Notes: generated by a model from the sequence alone, not told the origin. Positions 10,305 to 19,931 are shown, numbered from the stretch's first letter. The stretch: 64,000 nt of DNA from Candidimonas sp. (GCA_004297945.1 SCRC01000117.1:29485-93484), one strand, 5' to 3'. Numbers and translations: made by a program.

Positions 10305-10354
10305 GCTATAGTAGTTAACTTCAGCCAATACGATCACCCGCGAGACCCCTAGAC

Positions 10355-11626
10355 ATGAACACGCAAAATAAATCCTGGCAGGATAGAAAGTCTGCCTCCA
10401 TCCCAAACGGCATAGGCATCATGTGCGATTTTTACACGGAACGCGCGCTGAACGCTGAAATCTGGGATGTCGAAGGGCGCCGCTACATTGATTTTGCAGC
10501 GGGAATTGCAGTCGCCAACACAGGGCATTGCCACCCCAAGATTGTTGCGGCCATCACCGAGCAGTTGGGCAGGTTCACACACACGGCCTTCCAGGTATCG
10601 CCTTATTCGTCGTACGTCGAGCTGGCCGAAAAAATCAACCAATCGACGCCGGGCCAGCACAAAAAGAAAACGGCGTTTTTCACCACAGGCGCCGAAGCCG
10701 TGGAAAATGCTGTCAAAATTGCCCGGGCCGCGACGGGGCGCACCGGCGTTATCGCCTTCTCGGGGGCTTTTCACGGGAGGACCTTCATGGGTCTGGCCCT
10801 TACCGGCAAAGTAGCACCTTACAAGCTGGGATTTGGCCCCTTCCCAGGCGACATCTTTCACGCCCCTTACCCCAACGCCCTGCATGGCATCAGCACACAA
10901 GACTCGCTTGACGCTATCGCATCCCTGTTCAAAACCGACATTGACCCCAAGCGGGTAGCCGCGATTATTGTGGAACCGGTACAGGGCGAAGGCGGGTTCA
11001 ACGTGGCACCCTTCGACTTCCTCAAGGGCTTGCGTGCCCTGTGCGATCAGCACGGTATTTTGCTTATCGCCGACGAAGTCCAGACGGGCTTTGCCCGCAC
11101 GGGAAAAATGTTCGCCATGGAGCATTCCGGCGTCGTCCCCGATCTGATGACCATCGCCAAAAGCCTGGCAGGCGGCATGCCGCTGTCCGGAGTTTGCGGC
11201 CGTGCGGAAATCATGGATGCGCCAGTTCCCGGCGCACTGGGCGGCACCTACGCCGGCAACCCCCTGGCGTTGGCTGCCGCGCTGGCGGTGCAAGACATTA
11301 TTGCCAGCGAAAAACTGGTCGAACGCGCCAACATTACTGGCACGAAACTGCGCAACACCTTGGAGGCCCTCAAAGCCACCACCCCGGAAATCGCCGACAT
11401 CCGCGGTCTGGGGGCCATGGTTGCGATGGAATTCAAACACCCCGATTCGGGCAAGCCTAATCCGGAGTTTACCAACCGGGTACAACAAAAAGCTCTTAAA
11501 AACGGGCTGGTTCTGCTAACGTGTGGGGTATATGGAAACGTCATCCGCTTCCTGTTTCCGCTCACCATTCCAGATTCGGTGCTCGACGAGGGTTTGGCCA
11601 TCCTTGCCGATGCGGTTCGGGCGTAA
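10355..11626 (+). CDS. gabT: 4-aminobutyrate (GABA) aminotransferase, class III
   Basis: Transfers the amino group of 4-aminobutyrate (or a similar omega-amino acid such as 5-aminovalerate) to 2-oxoglutarate. 423 residues, the family length. The PLP-binding Asp lies in IADEVQTGFARTG (near residue 239) and the Schiff-base Lys in TIAKSLAGG (near residue 268). FHGRTFMGLALTGK near residue 141 is strongly GabT-like. It is divergent from the MocR-type regulator and followed by a polyamine/GABA-type ABC importer, which supports a role in omega-amino acid or polyamine use. No succinate-semialdehyde dehydrogenase gene is in the window. Confidence 0.88.
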   Translation: MNTQNKSWQDRKSASIPNGIGIMCDFYTERALNAEIWDVEGRRYIDFAAGIAVANTGHCHPKIVAAITEQLGRFTHTAFQVSPYSSYVELAEKINQSTPGQHKKKTAFFTTGAEAVENAVKIARAATGRTGVIAFSGAFHGRTFMGLALTGKVAPYKLGFGPFPGDIFHAPYPNALHGISTQDSLDAIASLFKTDIDPKRVAAIIVEPVQGEGGFNVAPFDFLKGLRALCDQHGILLIADEVQTGFARTGKMFAMEHSGVVPDLMTIAKSLAGGMPLSGVCGRAEIMDAPVPGALGGTYAGNPLALAAALAVQDIIASEKLVERANITGTKLRNTLEALKATTPEIADIRGLGAMVAMEFKHPDSGKPNPEFTNRVQQKALKNGLVLLTCGVYGNVIRFLFPLTIPDSVLDEGLAILADAVRA

Positions 11627-11655
11627 ATGCGGCAGATGTTTAAAAAATGGGGAAA

Positions 11656-11810
11656 TGGCACCCACAAGGGGTGCCGCCACACAACTCACGAGCCGGCTAA
11701 TGTCGCGGCAGCCCTTGTGGCTGCCAGAACAGTCGTTAATGTTGTAGCGGCAGCCCTTGTGGCTGCCAGAACAGTCGTTAATGTTGTAGCGGCAGCCCTT
11801 GTGGCTGCCA
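11656..11810. repeat. REP-like cluster: one copy plus a 42-bp unit present three times
   Basis: A GGCACCC-type copy (from 11656) is followed by three inverted GGCAGCC-type copies starting at 11705, 11747 and 11789. These are spaced exactly 42 bp apart, with an identical linker (AGAACAGTCGTTAATGTT) between them. The last two are direct duplicates. The cluster separates gabT from the ABC importer genes. Confidence 0.93.
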
Positions 11811-11904
11811 CAAGCACCGGCAATCCGGACGGATCCTACAGACTGCACAGCCACGTTCGTGTCGTTTGATTTTTTAACTTAACGTTAGCGGGTGAAGAAT
11901 AATT

Positions 11905-13008
11905 TTGGCTCACGCACACGCAGAACCTCTGGTCAGTTTCAAGGGCGTTCAAAAGTCCTACGACGGCGTAAATCTGGTCGTCAAGAATCTGAACCTGGAC
12001 ATTCACCAGGGCGAATTCCTGTCTTTGCTTGGGCCTTCGGGCTCAGGCAAGACGACCTGTTTGATGATGCTGGCCGGCTTCGAATTTCCCACCAGCGGCG
12101 ATATTTTCCTGGACCAGCAGCGCCTGAACAATGTGCCTCCGCATAAGCGCAATATAGGCATGGTCTTTCAGAACTACGCCTTGTTCCCGCACATGACGGT
12201 TGAAAAAAACCTGGAATACCCGCTACGTGTGCGCAAGATCGCGCCGGCGCAACGCGCCAAGCGTATTGCAGAAGCCCTGGCCATGGTGCAAATGAGCGCT
12301 TTTTCCAAGCGCTACCCGGCACAATTGTCCGGGGGGCAGCAGCAACGCATTGCCCTGGCCCGCGCGCTGGTGTTCGACCCCAAACTGGTACTGATGGACG
12401 AGCCGCTAGGCGCGCTGGACAAGCAGTTGCGTGAGCATATGCAGTTGGAGCTCAAGGCCTTGCATAAAAAGCTAGGCATAACCTTTGTGTATGTCACGCA
12501 CGACCAAAGCGAAGCATTGACCATGTCCGATCGGGTCGCCGTATTCGACCAAGGCATTATCCAGCAAATATCCTCGGTGCATACCTTGTACGAATCGCCC
12601 TGCAACCGATTTGTGGCGGGGTTTGTCGGCGACTGCAATCAGTTTCAAGGCGTGGTCCAATCCAACGCCGACGACCGTTGCACCGTACGCCTGGCCTCCG
12701 GCATGATGCTCGCTGGCATCAATGTCAATCAAACGCAGGTCGGCGCCACGTGCGTTCTGACCATGCGGCCCGAACGTTTGCGCCTTGTTGACCCCCATGC
12801 CTCTCACGATGGCAATGTGCTCAAGGCGCGCGCGCTCGATCCTGTGTATTTCGGCGATCACGTGCGGCTGCGTTGCAGCATCGCCGAGGCGCCGCCTTTT
12901 TTTGTCAAGCTGCCGCTTGGCGACAGCGGCACCATTCAATCGCTGTCATACGACAGCGACATTCTGCTTCACATTCCTCCCGAGCACGTCCGGGTATTCA
13001 GCCTCTAG
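11905..13008 (+). CDS. ABC transporter ATP-binding subunit, polyamine/GABA-type (PotA-like)
   Basis: 367-residue ATPase energising the permeases encoded just downstream. It shows Walker A (GPSGSGKTT near residue 43), Q-loop (NYALFPHMTV), signature LSGGQQQR near residue 142, Walker B (LVLMDEPLGALD) and a C-terminal TOBE-like domain from about residue 250, all typical of the spermidine/putrescine and iron families. The start appears to be a TTG (11905), because no ATG or GTG is in frame nearby. The substrate is inferred from the neighbouring aminotransferase gene. Confidence 0.88.
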   Translation: MAHAHAEPLVSFKGVQKSYDGVNLVVKNLNLDIHQGEFLSLLGPSGSGKTTCLMMLAGFEFPTSGDIFLDQQRLNNVPPHKRNIGMVFQNYALFPHMTVEKNLEYPLRVRKIAPAQRAKRIAEALAMVQMSAFSKRYPAQLSGGQQQRIALARALVFDPKLVLMDEPLGALDKQLREHMQLELKALHKKLGITFVYVTHDQSEALTMSDRVAVFDQGIIQQISSVHTLYESPCNRFVAGFVGDCNQFQGVVQSNADDRCTVRLASGMMLAGINVNQTQVGATCVLTMRPERLRLVDPHASHDGNVLKARALDPVYFGDHVRLRCSIAEAPPFFVKLPLGDSGTIQSLSYDSDILLHIPPEHVRVFSL

Positions 13009-13048
13009 CCGTTCCCCTTCTTCACCTTAAATAATTACGGAGATAACC

Positions 13049-14089
13049 ATGAAAACTTACCCACTGCTTTGCACGCTTGGCCTGGCCATTGCCACTATGG
13101 CTGCCGGCACGGCGCAGGCCCGCGACCTGACCATCGTGAATTTCGGCGGCGCCAATGGCGATGCGCAGAAAGCGGCGTTCATCAAGCCCATGGAAAAAGA
13201 AACGGGCAAGAAAATTATTGCTGTGGCCTATAACGGCGAACAGGCCAAGGTCAAGGCGATGGTGGAAACCAAAAACGTCGTCTGGGACGCGGTTGAAGTC
13301 GAAACCGGCGACCTGGGCCGCGGCTGCCAGGAAGGCCTGTATGAAAAGCTCGACTGGTCTAAAATCGGCAACAAGGCCAACTACATTCCCGAAGCCGTGC
13401 GCGAATGCGGCGTAGGAACCTTCGTCTGGTCGACAGTGCTGGCCTACAACGCCAAAACCCTGAAAACAGCCCCAACAAGCTGGGCCGATTTCTGGAACGT
13501 AAAAAAATTCCCAGGCAAACGCGGCATGCGTAAGGGCGCCCACTACAATCTGGAATTCGCGCTGATGGCCGACGGTGTCGCCCCCAAAGATGTATACAAG
13601 GTGCTGGCCACCCCCGCGGGCGTAGACCGCGCCTTCAAAAAGCTTGATCAGTTAAAGCCCAATATCCAGTGGTGGGAAGCTGGCGCTCAGCCTCCGCAAA
13701 TGCTGGCGGCGGGCGACGTCGTCATGTCCACGGCCTATAACGGCCGCATCGACGCGGCGCAACGTGAAGGCCAGCCGCTGAAAAACGTCTGGAACGGAAG
13801 TATTTACGACTTGGACTATTGGGTGATTCCGATGGGTTCTCCCAATAAAGCTGAAGCCGAAAAGTTCATCAAGTTCGCCACTTCGACCGGCCCCCAAGTC
13901 GCATATGCCCAGCACATCGCATACGGACCCGTCAACAAGGCGGCCATTTCCAAGCTTAGCCCGAAGATACTGGCCGAACTGCCCAACTCGCCGGCCAATG
14001 CCAAGAGTGCCTTGTTCTCCGACAATACATTCTGGACCGATCACGGCGAAGAGCTCGATCAGCGCTTTACCGCCTGGGCCGCTCGCTAA
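13049..14089 (+). CDS. ABC transporter periplasmic substrate-binding protein (PotD-like)
   Basis: 346 residues with a clear Sec signal peptide ending at AGTAQA (near residue 24), so it is a soluble periplasmic binder. Sequence style (TIVNFGGANGDAQKAAF near the mature N-terminus, VETGDLGRGCQEGLYEKLDW, STAYNGRIDAAQREG) places it with extracellular solute-binding family 1, polyamine/opine branch. GGAG (13039-13042) precedes the ATG. It is the second gene of the importer operon, 40 bp after the ATPase gene. Putrescine, GABA or a related omega-amino acid is a plausible ligand. Confidence 0.88.
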   Translation: MKTYPLLCTLGLAIATMAAGTAQARDLTIVNFGGANGDAQKAAFIKPMEKETGKKIIAVAYNGEQAKVKAMVETKNVVWDAVEVETGDLGRGCQEGLYEKLDWSKIGNKANYIPEAVRECGVGTFVWSTVLAYNAKTLKTAPTSWADFWNVKKFPGKRGMRKGAHYNLEFALMADGVAPKDVYKVLATPAGVDRAFKKLDQLKPNIQWWEAGAQPPQMLAAGDVVMSTAYNGRIDAAQREGQPLKNVWNGSIYDLDYWVIPMGSPNKAEAEKFIKFATSTGPQVAYAQHIAYGPVNKAAISKLSPKILAELPNSPANAKSALFSDNTFWTDHGEELDQRFTAWAAR

Positions 14090-14195
14090 TACCTGATCGC
14101 TCGTGGTTCTTGCGCAATAAGCACGCAAACCACCTGCAACGGGCGCCTGTGTCGATGACCACATCGGCATAGGCGCCCCCTCAACAGACCGCACC

Positions 14196-15452
14196 ATGAC
14201 CGCAACGATCCACGATCACGACGCCCACGCCATCCGGCGCGCCATGCGCGCTGGCGAACGCCAGCGGAAATGGCGCGCGTTTTTTCTGGTGGCACCTCTC
14301 ACCCTGTTTTTATTGATCATTTTCGTTATCCCCATCGGCTCGCTTCTTCAACGCGCTGTCGAAAACCCTGAAGTGATCGCCACGCTGCCAAAAACGCTGG
14401 CAAGCCTGAAAGGCTGGGATGGCAAAACAATTCCTGCTGATACCGCGTACGCGGCACTCGCCGCCGATCTGACCCACTCCAAGAATTCAAGCGCGGCAGG
14501 CGGCCTGGCCCGGCGGCTGAACTACGAAATCCCGGGCTATCGTTCGCTGATATTCAAAACCATACGTCATATGCCGCTCGCCGCGCCAGATGGCAAAGCA
14601 CTGTCCGATTCTGAAATTCGCAGCCGCCTGGTCGCAATCGACAAACATTGGTCGGAAGTTCCATTTTGGCAGGCTATCGCCAGCAACAGCAGCGCGTACT
14701 CGCCTTATTACTTGCTTGCATCGCTCGACCTGAAACAAAATGCCCTGGGCCAAGTCATCAGGGCGCCAGCGGGCACCTCGGCATTTCTGGATATTTTCGG
14801 CCGCACCTTTCTCATCAGCGCCATTGTGACGGTGCTGACCCTGATACTGGGTTTTCCGCTAGCCTACTGGATTACGTCTTTGCCCAAGCGCCGCGCCAAT
14901 CTGGCCATTATCTGCATACTGATTCCTTTCTGGACCTCGGTGCTGGTTCGGATCGCCGCCTGGATTGTGCTGCTCCAGCGCGAAGGTCTGGTCAACAAGG
15001 CACTAATGAATATGGGCATTACCGACACCCCCATTGCCTTGCTGTTCAACCGCGTCGGCGTCTACATCGCCATGACGCACATACTACTGCCCTTCATGAT
15101 TTTGCCGCTATACAGCGTGATGCAGTCGGTGCCCAATACCTATCAGCGTGCGGCCATTTCTTTGGGCAGCCACCCCTTCGCCGCATTCTGGCGTGTGTAT
15201 GTGCCGCAGACCTATCCCGGCATAGGGGCGGGCACGCTGCTGGTTTTCATCATTGCCGTTGGCTATTACATTACGCCCGCATTGTTGGGCGGTGCCAGCG
15301 ATCAGATGATCAGCTATTACGTCGCCTACTTTACCAACCAAACCATCAACTGGGGCATGGCCAGCGCGCTGGGATTCATTCTGCTGCTGGGCACACTACT
15401 GCTGTATTCGCTATACCGCCGGCTATCGGGCCGGGAATTGGGGCTGGGCTAG
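14196..15452 (+). CDS. ABC transporter permease with large N-terminal periplasmic insert (PotB-like)
   Basis: 418 residues, about 120 more than E. coli PotB. TM1 is near residues 28-48. A polar, probably periplasmic stretch of about 150 residues follows (roughly 50-200), then the usual five transmembrane segments of the BPD_transp_1 domain starting near ILISAIVTVL-type sequence at about residue 205. The coupling motif resembling EAA is seen around YQRAAISLGSHPFAAFWRVYVPQ. It is followed after 1 bp by the second permease gene. The insert is known in some proteobacterial polyamine-type permeases; its function is unclear. Confidence 0.87.
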   Translation: MTATIHDHDAHAIRRAMRAGERQRKWRAFFLVAPLTLFLLIIFVIPIGSLLQRAVENPEVIATLPKTLASLKGWDGKTIPADTAYAALAADLTHSKNSSAAGGLARRLNYEIPGYRSLIFKTIRHMPLAAPDGKALSDSEIRSRLVAIDKHWSEVPFWQAIASNSSAYSPYYLLASLDLKQNALGQVIRAPAGTSAFLDIFGRTFLISAIVTVLTLILGFPLAYWITSLPKRRANLAIICILIPFWTSVLVRIAAWIVLLQREGLVNKALMNMGITDTPIALLFNRVGVYIAMTHILLPFMILPLYSVMQSVPNTYQRAAISLGSHPFAAFWRVYVPQTYPGIGAGTLLVFIIAVGYYITPALLGGASDQMISYYVAYFTNQTINWGMASALGFILLLGTLLLYSLYRRLSGRELGLG

Positions 15453-15453
15453 C

Positions 15454-16296
15454 ATGGAAAAAATTCGCACTGCAAAATTTCCACCCTATGTGTCCATGGT
15501 GGAGCGTCTGTGGCATTACAGCCATCGGGTCATTTGCCTGCTCGTGCTGATTTTCCTGGTATTGCCTATTCTGGCGATCGTGCCGCTTTCCTTCAGCAAC
15601 AGCTCCCTGTTGCTCTATCCCATCCACACTTTTTCGTTCAAGTGGTATACCGCGCTCTTTCATTCGGACGACTGGATTCGCGCCACCAAAAACAGCTTTA
15701 TCGTGGCGCCATCGGCCACCGTCATCGCCACGGTGCTGGGGACCCTGGCCGCCGCCGGGCTGCACCGTATCGAATTCCGCGGCAAGGGCCTGCTGATGGC
15801 AGTCCTGATCTCGCCCATGATCGTACCCCTGGTGGTGGTCGGTGTAGGCATCTATCTGTTTTTCGCGCCCTACGGCCTGACCGACAGCTATATTGGGCTA
15901 ATTCTGGCGCACGCGGCGCTGGGCGCCCCTTTCGTGCTGACCACCGTCACGGCAACCTTGCAAGGATTCAACGAGAACCTGGTGCGGGCCAGCTACAGCC
16001 TCGGCGCCAATCCCTTGCAAACTTTCTTTGGCGTTACCCTGCCCATCATCGCACCCGGCGTCATCGCCGGCGCACTGTTCGCCTTTGCAACATCTTTCGA
16101 CGAAATCGTCGTAACCCTGTTCCTGGCCGGCCCCGAACAAACCACGCTGCCACGCCAAATGTTTACCGGCATACGCGAAAACATCAGCCCCATCATCGCC
16201 GCCGTCGCCACAATACTCATCATCTTCTCCACCACCTTGCTGCTCACCCTGGAATGGCTGCGCGGACGCGCCCAGGCCAAGACGGTTGCGTCGTAA
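15454..16296 (+). CDS. ABC transporter permease (PotC-like)
   Basis: 280 residues with six predicted transmembrane segments. The EAA-type coupling loop lies around residues 180-200 (LVRASYSLGANPLQTFFGVTLP), matching PotC-type subunits. It starts 1 bp after the stop of the first permease, so the pair is translationally coupled and presumably forms a heterodimer in the inner membrane. It is the last gene of the gabT-associated import operon and is followed by a single REP-like hairpin. Confidence 0.9.
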   Translation: MEKIRTAKFPPYVSMVERLWHYSHRVICLLVLIFLVLPILAIVPLSFSNSSLLLYPIHTFSFKWYTALFHSDDWIRATKNSFIVAPSATVIATVLGTLAAAGLHRIEFRGKGLLMAVLISPMIVPLVVVGVGIYLFFAPYGLTDSYIGLILAHAALGAPFVLTTVTATLQGFNENLVRASYSLGANPLQTFFGVTLPIIAPGVIAGALFAFATSFDEIVVTLFLAGPEQTTLPRQMFTGIRENISPIIAAVATILIIFSTTLLLTLEWLRGRAQAKTVAS

Positions 16297-16314
16297 GGAC
16301 GGCGGTTTCGGTTG

Positions 16315-16343
16315 ATGGCAGCCACAAGGGCTGCCGCTACATG
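16315..16343 (+). repeat. Single REP-like hairpin
   Basis: A solitary GGCAGCC/GGCTGCC stem with GCTACA tail, directly 3' of the ABC permease gene and convergent with the LysR gene. No partner copy is present. Confidence 0.85.
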
Positions 16344-16505
16344 AAAATTTTGGCTGGTAACGCCCACGATACGCACATCCACCTTATGACCACCTGATAT
16401 TCAAGCGGGTAGTGGGCTCTCACCAGAAACTCAACCGGAAGTGCGCCGTTCTGGTCACCAATACGGCTTACGAGCCAGCTCGCACGAATCAAGCGCCTGT
16501 GCCCA

Positions 16506-17429
16506 TCAATACAGCAGCCGGCCGCCCCTCCATATTTTCGTTTCCACCAGTTCCCGAAGCGCGACACGACACAACCCTATCACCGTTGTCGTGGCGGCAG
16601 AAACCGGCAGGGTATCGCTGGTGCATAGGCACATTTCTCTGGACAGGCCAATCTTGATCGAATGCATGACCACTTCCTTGCGCTGTATTTCTTCGTGCCC
16701 GGCCGAGTACGGCAAAATGGTGGCCGCCAAGCCGGCCTTGACGGCCGGTAACAAAATGGCCGAGGTGCTCGCCTCGCCAAACAGGTTATAGGTTAGGTGG
16801 GCCTGTAAAAAGGCGTGCTCGACCCTTGAGCGCAATGTATTGGGCAGACTGGGCAGGATAAGCGGCAGCGACGCCATATCTTCAAGCGACGCCGGGCCGC
16901 TGGGCAAACGGACAGCGGGATGCGTCATCAGATACAGTTCTTCCAGCAAGACAGGAACAAATGTCATCCCTTTGGGCTTTTGCGGATCGGGAACCAAAGA
17001 AAAATCCACACGCCCATGCATGACCAGAGAGGTCAGATCCGCGCTGGGCACATCGACGATTTCCACCACGATCGAAGGGTACCTTTCCCGAACCATTTTC
17101 ATCAGGCGCAACGCCAGTATTTTGGCGGTGCTCGACGCCATACCGACGGACACATTGCCCGTCACCACACCATCTTTCTTCGATAAAAGGGTGCGGGTGT
17201 TATCAACCTGGCGCAATATGGTCTTGGCGTGGCGATATAACAGTTCGCCTTCGTCTGTAGCAAAAATGCCGCGCGAACTGCGGTTCAGAAGCTTTACGCC
17301 AAGCTCTTGTTCCAGCAGGGTCACTTGCTGGCTTAACGCAGGCTGCGCAATATGCAGTCCTTCGGCCGCGCGCGTCATGTTTTGCGCTTCAACAATCTTC
17401 ACAAAGTAATTGAGTTGCCGCAGCTTCAT
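16506..17429 (-). CDS. LysR-family transcriptional regulator
   Basis: About 307 residues from ATG 17429; an in-frame ATG 12 bp upstream (17441) is also possible. The N-terminal winged HTH covers residues 1-60 (NYFVKIVEAQNMTRAAEGLH, then QPALSQQVTLLEQELG) and is followed by a linker helix and a periplasmic-binding-like effector domain. It resembles the Nac/Cbl-like and TRAP-associated LysR proteins. It is divergent from the CoA-transferase/TRAP operon with a typical LysR palindrome between them, so it most likely controls that operon in response to the imported acid. Confidence 0.9.
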   Translation of the reverse strand: MKLRQLNYFVKIVEAQNMTRAAEGLHIAQPALSQQVTLLEQELGVKLLNRSSRGIFATDEGELLYRHAKTILRQVDNTRTLLSKKDGVVTGNVSVGMASSTAKILALRLMKMVRERYPSIVVEIVDVPSADLTSLVMHGRVDFSLVPDPQKPKGMTFVPVLLEELYLMTHPAVRLPSGPASLEDMASLPLILPSLPNTLRSRVEHAFLQAHLTYNLFGEASTSAILLPAVKAGLAATILPYSAGHEEIQRKEVVMHSIKIGLSREMCLCTSDTLPVSAATTTVIGLCRVALRELVETKIWRGGRLLY

Positions 17430-17506
17430 AGCGCATTTCATCCCAAAAATCGCCCATCAAATTACGCCGCACCAGGCATGGTTCTATCGCTTTATTCAGC
17501 CTTATT

Positions 17507-17521
17507 ATAAGATTTTCTTAT
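17507..17521. promoter_or_regulatory. LysR-type operator (T-N11-A palindrome)
   Basis: ATAAG-ATTTT-CTTAT, a perfect 5-bp-arm inverted repeat containing the T-N11-A motif expected for LysR regulators. It lies 78 bp from the LysR start and 85 bp from the CoA-transferase start. Confidence 0.6.
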
Positions 17522-17605
17522 TGATGGCTCATTAAATACTATTTCATTCTTGCCGGCCTATTGCCTAGAATCTAAGCCACTAGACAAAGATGAGGAGACC
17601 GGCCA

Positions 17606-18805
17606 GTGAATTTGCCTCTTGCGGGTTTGAAAGTACTGGACCTGACGCGCGCCCTGTCGGGCCCGTTCTGCACCATGATCCTGGCCGATCTGGGCGCCGA
17701 AGTGATCAAGGTGGAACCCACGCCAAACGGTGATATGATCCGCCAATGGGGCCCTTTCGATCATGATATAAGTGTTTATTATCTTAGCGCGAATCGCAAC
17801 AAGAAGGACATAGGAATCGATTTTCGCCACCCGGACGGCCTGTCCCTGATCCAGAACCTGGCCGTCAAGTCCGATATCCTGGTCGAAAACTTCAAGGTTG
17901 GCACCACCGCCAAAATGGGGCTGGGCTACGAACAATTGTCCGCGCAGCGCCCTGACCTGATTTACGCCTCCATTTCCGGTTTCGGTAGCCAGGGTCCAGC
18001 CAAGGACTGGGCCGGCTTCGACCAGATCGCGCAAGGCTATTCGGGCTTCATGAGCCTGACCGGCACGCCCGAATCGGGGCCTATGCGCGTGGGCACCGCC
18101 ATAGGCGACCTGACTTCCGGGATGTGGGTGGCCATGGGCGTGCTGGCGGCCTATATCGAACGCCAGCGCAGCGGCCTGGGCCAGCATGTGCAAACATCGT
18201 TGATGGCCAGCCTGATCGGCTTGCTCAGCGTCCAGGGGCAGCGCTACCTGAGCCTGGGCGAGGTGCCCCAACCCTGCGGCAATGTGCATCCGGTCATCGC
18301 CCCCTATGGCACGTTCGACACCGCCGACGGCCCCCTCAACCTGGCTCCCGCCACGCAGGATATGTGGGTCCGGCTATGCGAAATACTGAAGACCCGGGAA
18401 CTGATTGCCGATCCTCGTTTCAAGACCAATGCCGACCGCATGAAGAACCGCATCAAGCTCAAGGAACTGCTCGAAGCCAGCCTGGGTAAAAAAACGCGCA
18501 TGCAATGGACGCCGCTCATGATCGCAGCCGGCATCCCGGCCGGCCCCATCAATACACTCGAAGACATTTTCAACGACGCGCAGCTACAGGCCAACCACCT
18601 GGTCGAATCGATCGACCATCCAGTGCTGGGTGTGCTAAAGCAAGTCGGGCTGCCCATCGCCATGACGGGCATGCCCAACGGATCCGTGCGTTCCGCCCCG
18701 CCCGCGCTCGGGCAGCACACCGTGCAGGTACTGGCTGAATACGGCATGGCTCAGGACGAGATCGACAGGCTCGTGGAACGAAAAGTAGTGTATCAAAGCA
18801 ACTGA
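17606..18805 (+). CDS. CaiB/BaiF family CoA-transferase (class III)
   Basis: 399 residues. Class III transferases move CoA between carboxylic acids through an aspartyl intermediate. The conserved N-terminus (GLKVLDLTRALSGPFCTMILADLGAEVIKVE) and the catalytic Asp in GDLTSGMW near residue 171 are present. Translation starts at a GTG preceded by GAGGAG (17592-17597). It leads an operon with a TRAP transporter and a crotonase, so it probably activates the imported acid. The specific substrate (formyl, carnitine, mesaconate, aryl-succinate type) cannot be told. Confidence 0.9.
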   Translation: MNLPLAGLKVLDLTRALSGPFCTMILADLGAEVIKVEPTPNGDMIRQWGPFDHDISVYYLSANRNKKDIGIDFRHPDGLSLIQNLAVKSDILVENFKVGTTAKMGLGYEQLSAQRPDLIYASISGFGSQGPAKDWAGFDQIAQGYSGFMSLTGTPESGPMRVGTAIGDLTSGMWVAMGVLAAYIERQRSGLGQHVQTSLMASLIGLLSVQGQRYLSLGEVPQPCGNVHPVIAPYGTFDTADGPLNLAPATQDMWVRLCEILKTRELIADPRFKTNADRMKNRIKLKELLEASLGKKTRMQWTPLMIAAGIPAGPINTLEDIFNDAQLQANHLVESIDHPVLGVLKQVGLPIAMTGMPNGSVRSAPPALGQHTVQVLAEYGMAQDEIDRLVERKVVYQSN

Positions 18806-18896
18806 GCCGCAACCTTGGGCTCGAGCCGCGAAAGCCAGGCGGCAGGGTAAAAAAAAGCGAGTGACTAAACCCCTTTAACCACAGCAGGAGACAACC

Positions 18897-19889
18897 ATGA
18901 AATTGAATCGACTTTTACTATTGGCAGCCACGGCACTAAGCATCACCACCGTGCACGCCGAAACCTTAACCCTGAAACTGACGCACCAATGGCCTCAGGG
19001 CGACAGCCGCGACAACGGCGCGCGGTTATTTGCCAAGGAAGTCACCAAACACGACCCGTCGATCAAGTTCCGTATTTATCCGGGTGCCTCGCTGATCAGC
19101 AACCCCCTGAAACAGGCCGACGCACTGGCCGACGGTTCGATCGACCTAAGCGTCATTCCGCTAGTCTACGATGTGGGCAAAGCACCCGAATTTTCCATCA
19201 CCATTTTGCCTGGCGTTATGAAAAACATCGACGATGCAATGCGTTTCAAGAACACCGAATACGAAAAACTGCTGCAAGCCGTCGCCGAGAAACAGGGCTT
19301 CCACATACTGACCTGGTGGTGGATGGAAGGGGGCATTGCCAATCGTGTGCGGCCGATTACAACACCCGATACCGTCAAGGGGCTTAAATTCAGGGGCGCC
19401 GACAGAACCATTGACACCATGCTCAAAAGCGCGGGGGCCTCGGTGTTTTCCATGCCCTCGACCGAACTGTATAACGCCTTGCAAACCGGTGTTCTCGACG
19501 GATTGATGACTTCGTACGATACTTTTATAAGCATGCGCCTTTACGAGCAGACCAAGTACGCAACGCTAGGCGGAAAATACACCATGTTTATCGTGTTCGA
19601 GCCTTTGATCATATCGACAAAAACCTGGAACAAGCTCACGCCGAAGCAAAAAAAGATATTTAACGCCGCCGCCGATGCAACCCAGGCCAGCTTCAATGCC
19701 GAGCAGGAAAAGATCAAGGCCGAAGTGGTCAGGAAATTCGAAGCGGCCCATGTGAAAGTACACGCCATGACCCAAGCCGAAGATCAAAGCTGGATAGCAC
19801 TGGCCAAAAAGACCGCCTGGCCGGAATACGCCCGCACCAGCCCACAAGCAAAGAAATTGCTCGAAGCAGCGGAAAAACTGGGTCAGTAA
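18897..19889 (+). CDS. dctP: TRAP transporter substrate-binding protein DctP
   Basis: 330 residues with signal peptide ending near VHAE (residue 21). Periplasmic receptor for an organic acid. The segment VKGLKFRGADRTIDTMLKSAG contains the conserved Arg region that usually salt-bridges the ligand carboxylate, and STELYNALQTGVLDG is a DctP hallmark. It lies 91 bp after the CoA-transferase gene, with AGGAGA before the ATG. The ligand is unknown; the CoA-transferase and crotonase point to a carboxylate that is catabolised as a CoA thioester. Confidence 0.9.
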   Translation: MKLNRLLLLAATALSITTVHAETLTLKLTHQWPQGDSRDNGARLFAKEVTKHDPSIKFRIYPGASLISNPLKQADALADGSIDLSVIPLVYDVGKAPEFSITILPGVMKNIDDAMRFKNTEYEKLLQAVAEKQGFHILTWWWMEGGIANRVRPITTPDTVKGLKFRGADRTIDTMLKSAGASVFSMPSTELYNALQTGVLDGLMTSYDTFISMRLYEQTKYATLGGKYTMFIVFEPLIISTKTWNKLTPKQKKIFNAAADATQASFNAEQEKIKAEVVRKFEAAHVKVHAMTQAEDQSWIALAKKTAWPEYARTSPQAKKLLEAAEKLGQ

Positions 19890-19931
19890 CTTCTTGCTGC
19901 TACCGCCCCAGCAGCGACAGGCTCCGGAGAC

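Noticed and set aside
11516..11854. Short repeat-coded proteins across REP elements (for example the 112-codon minus-strand frame)
   Set aside because: Their sequence is just the translated hairpin repeat (SHKGCRY units). There is no independent evidence of coding.
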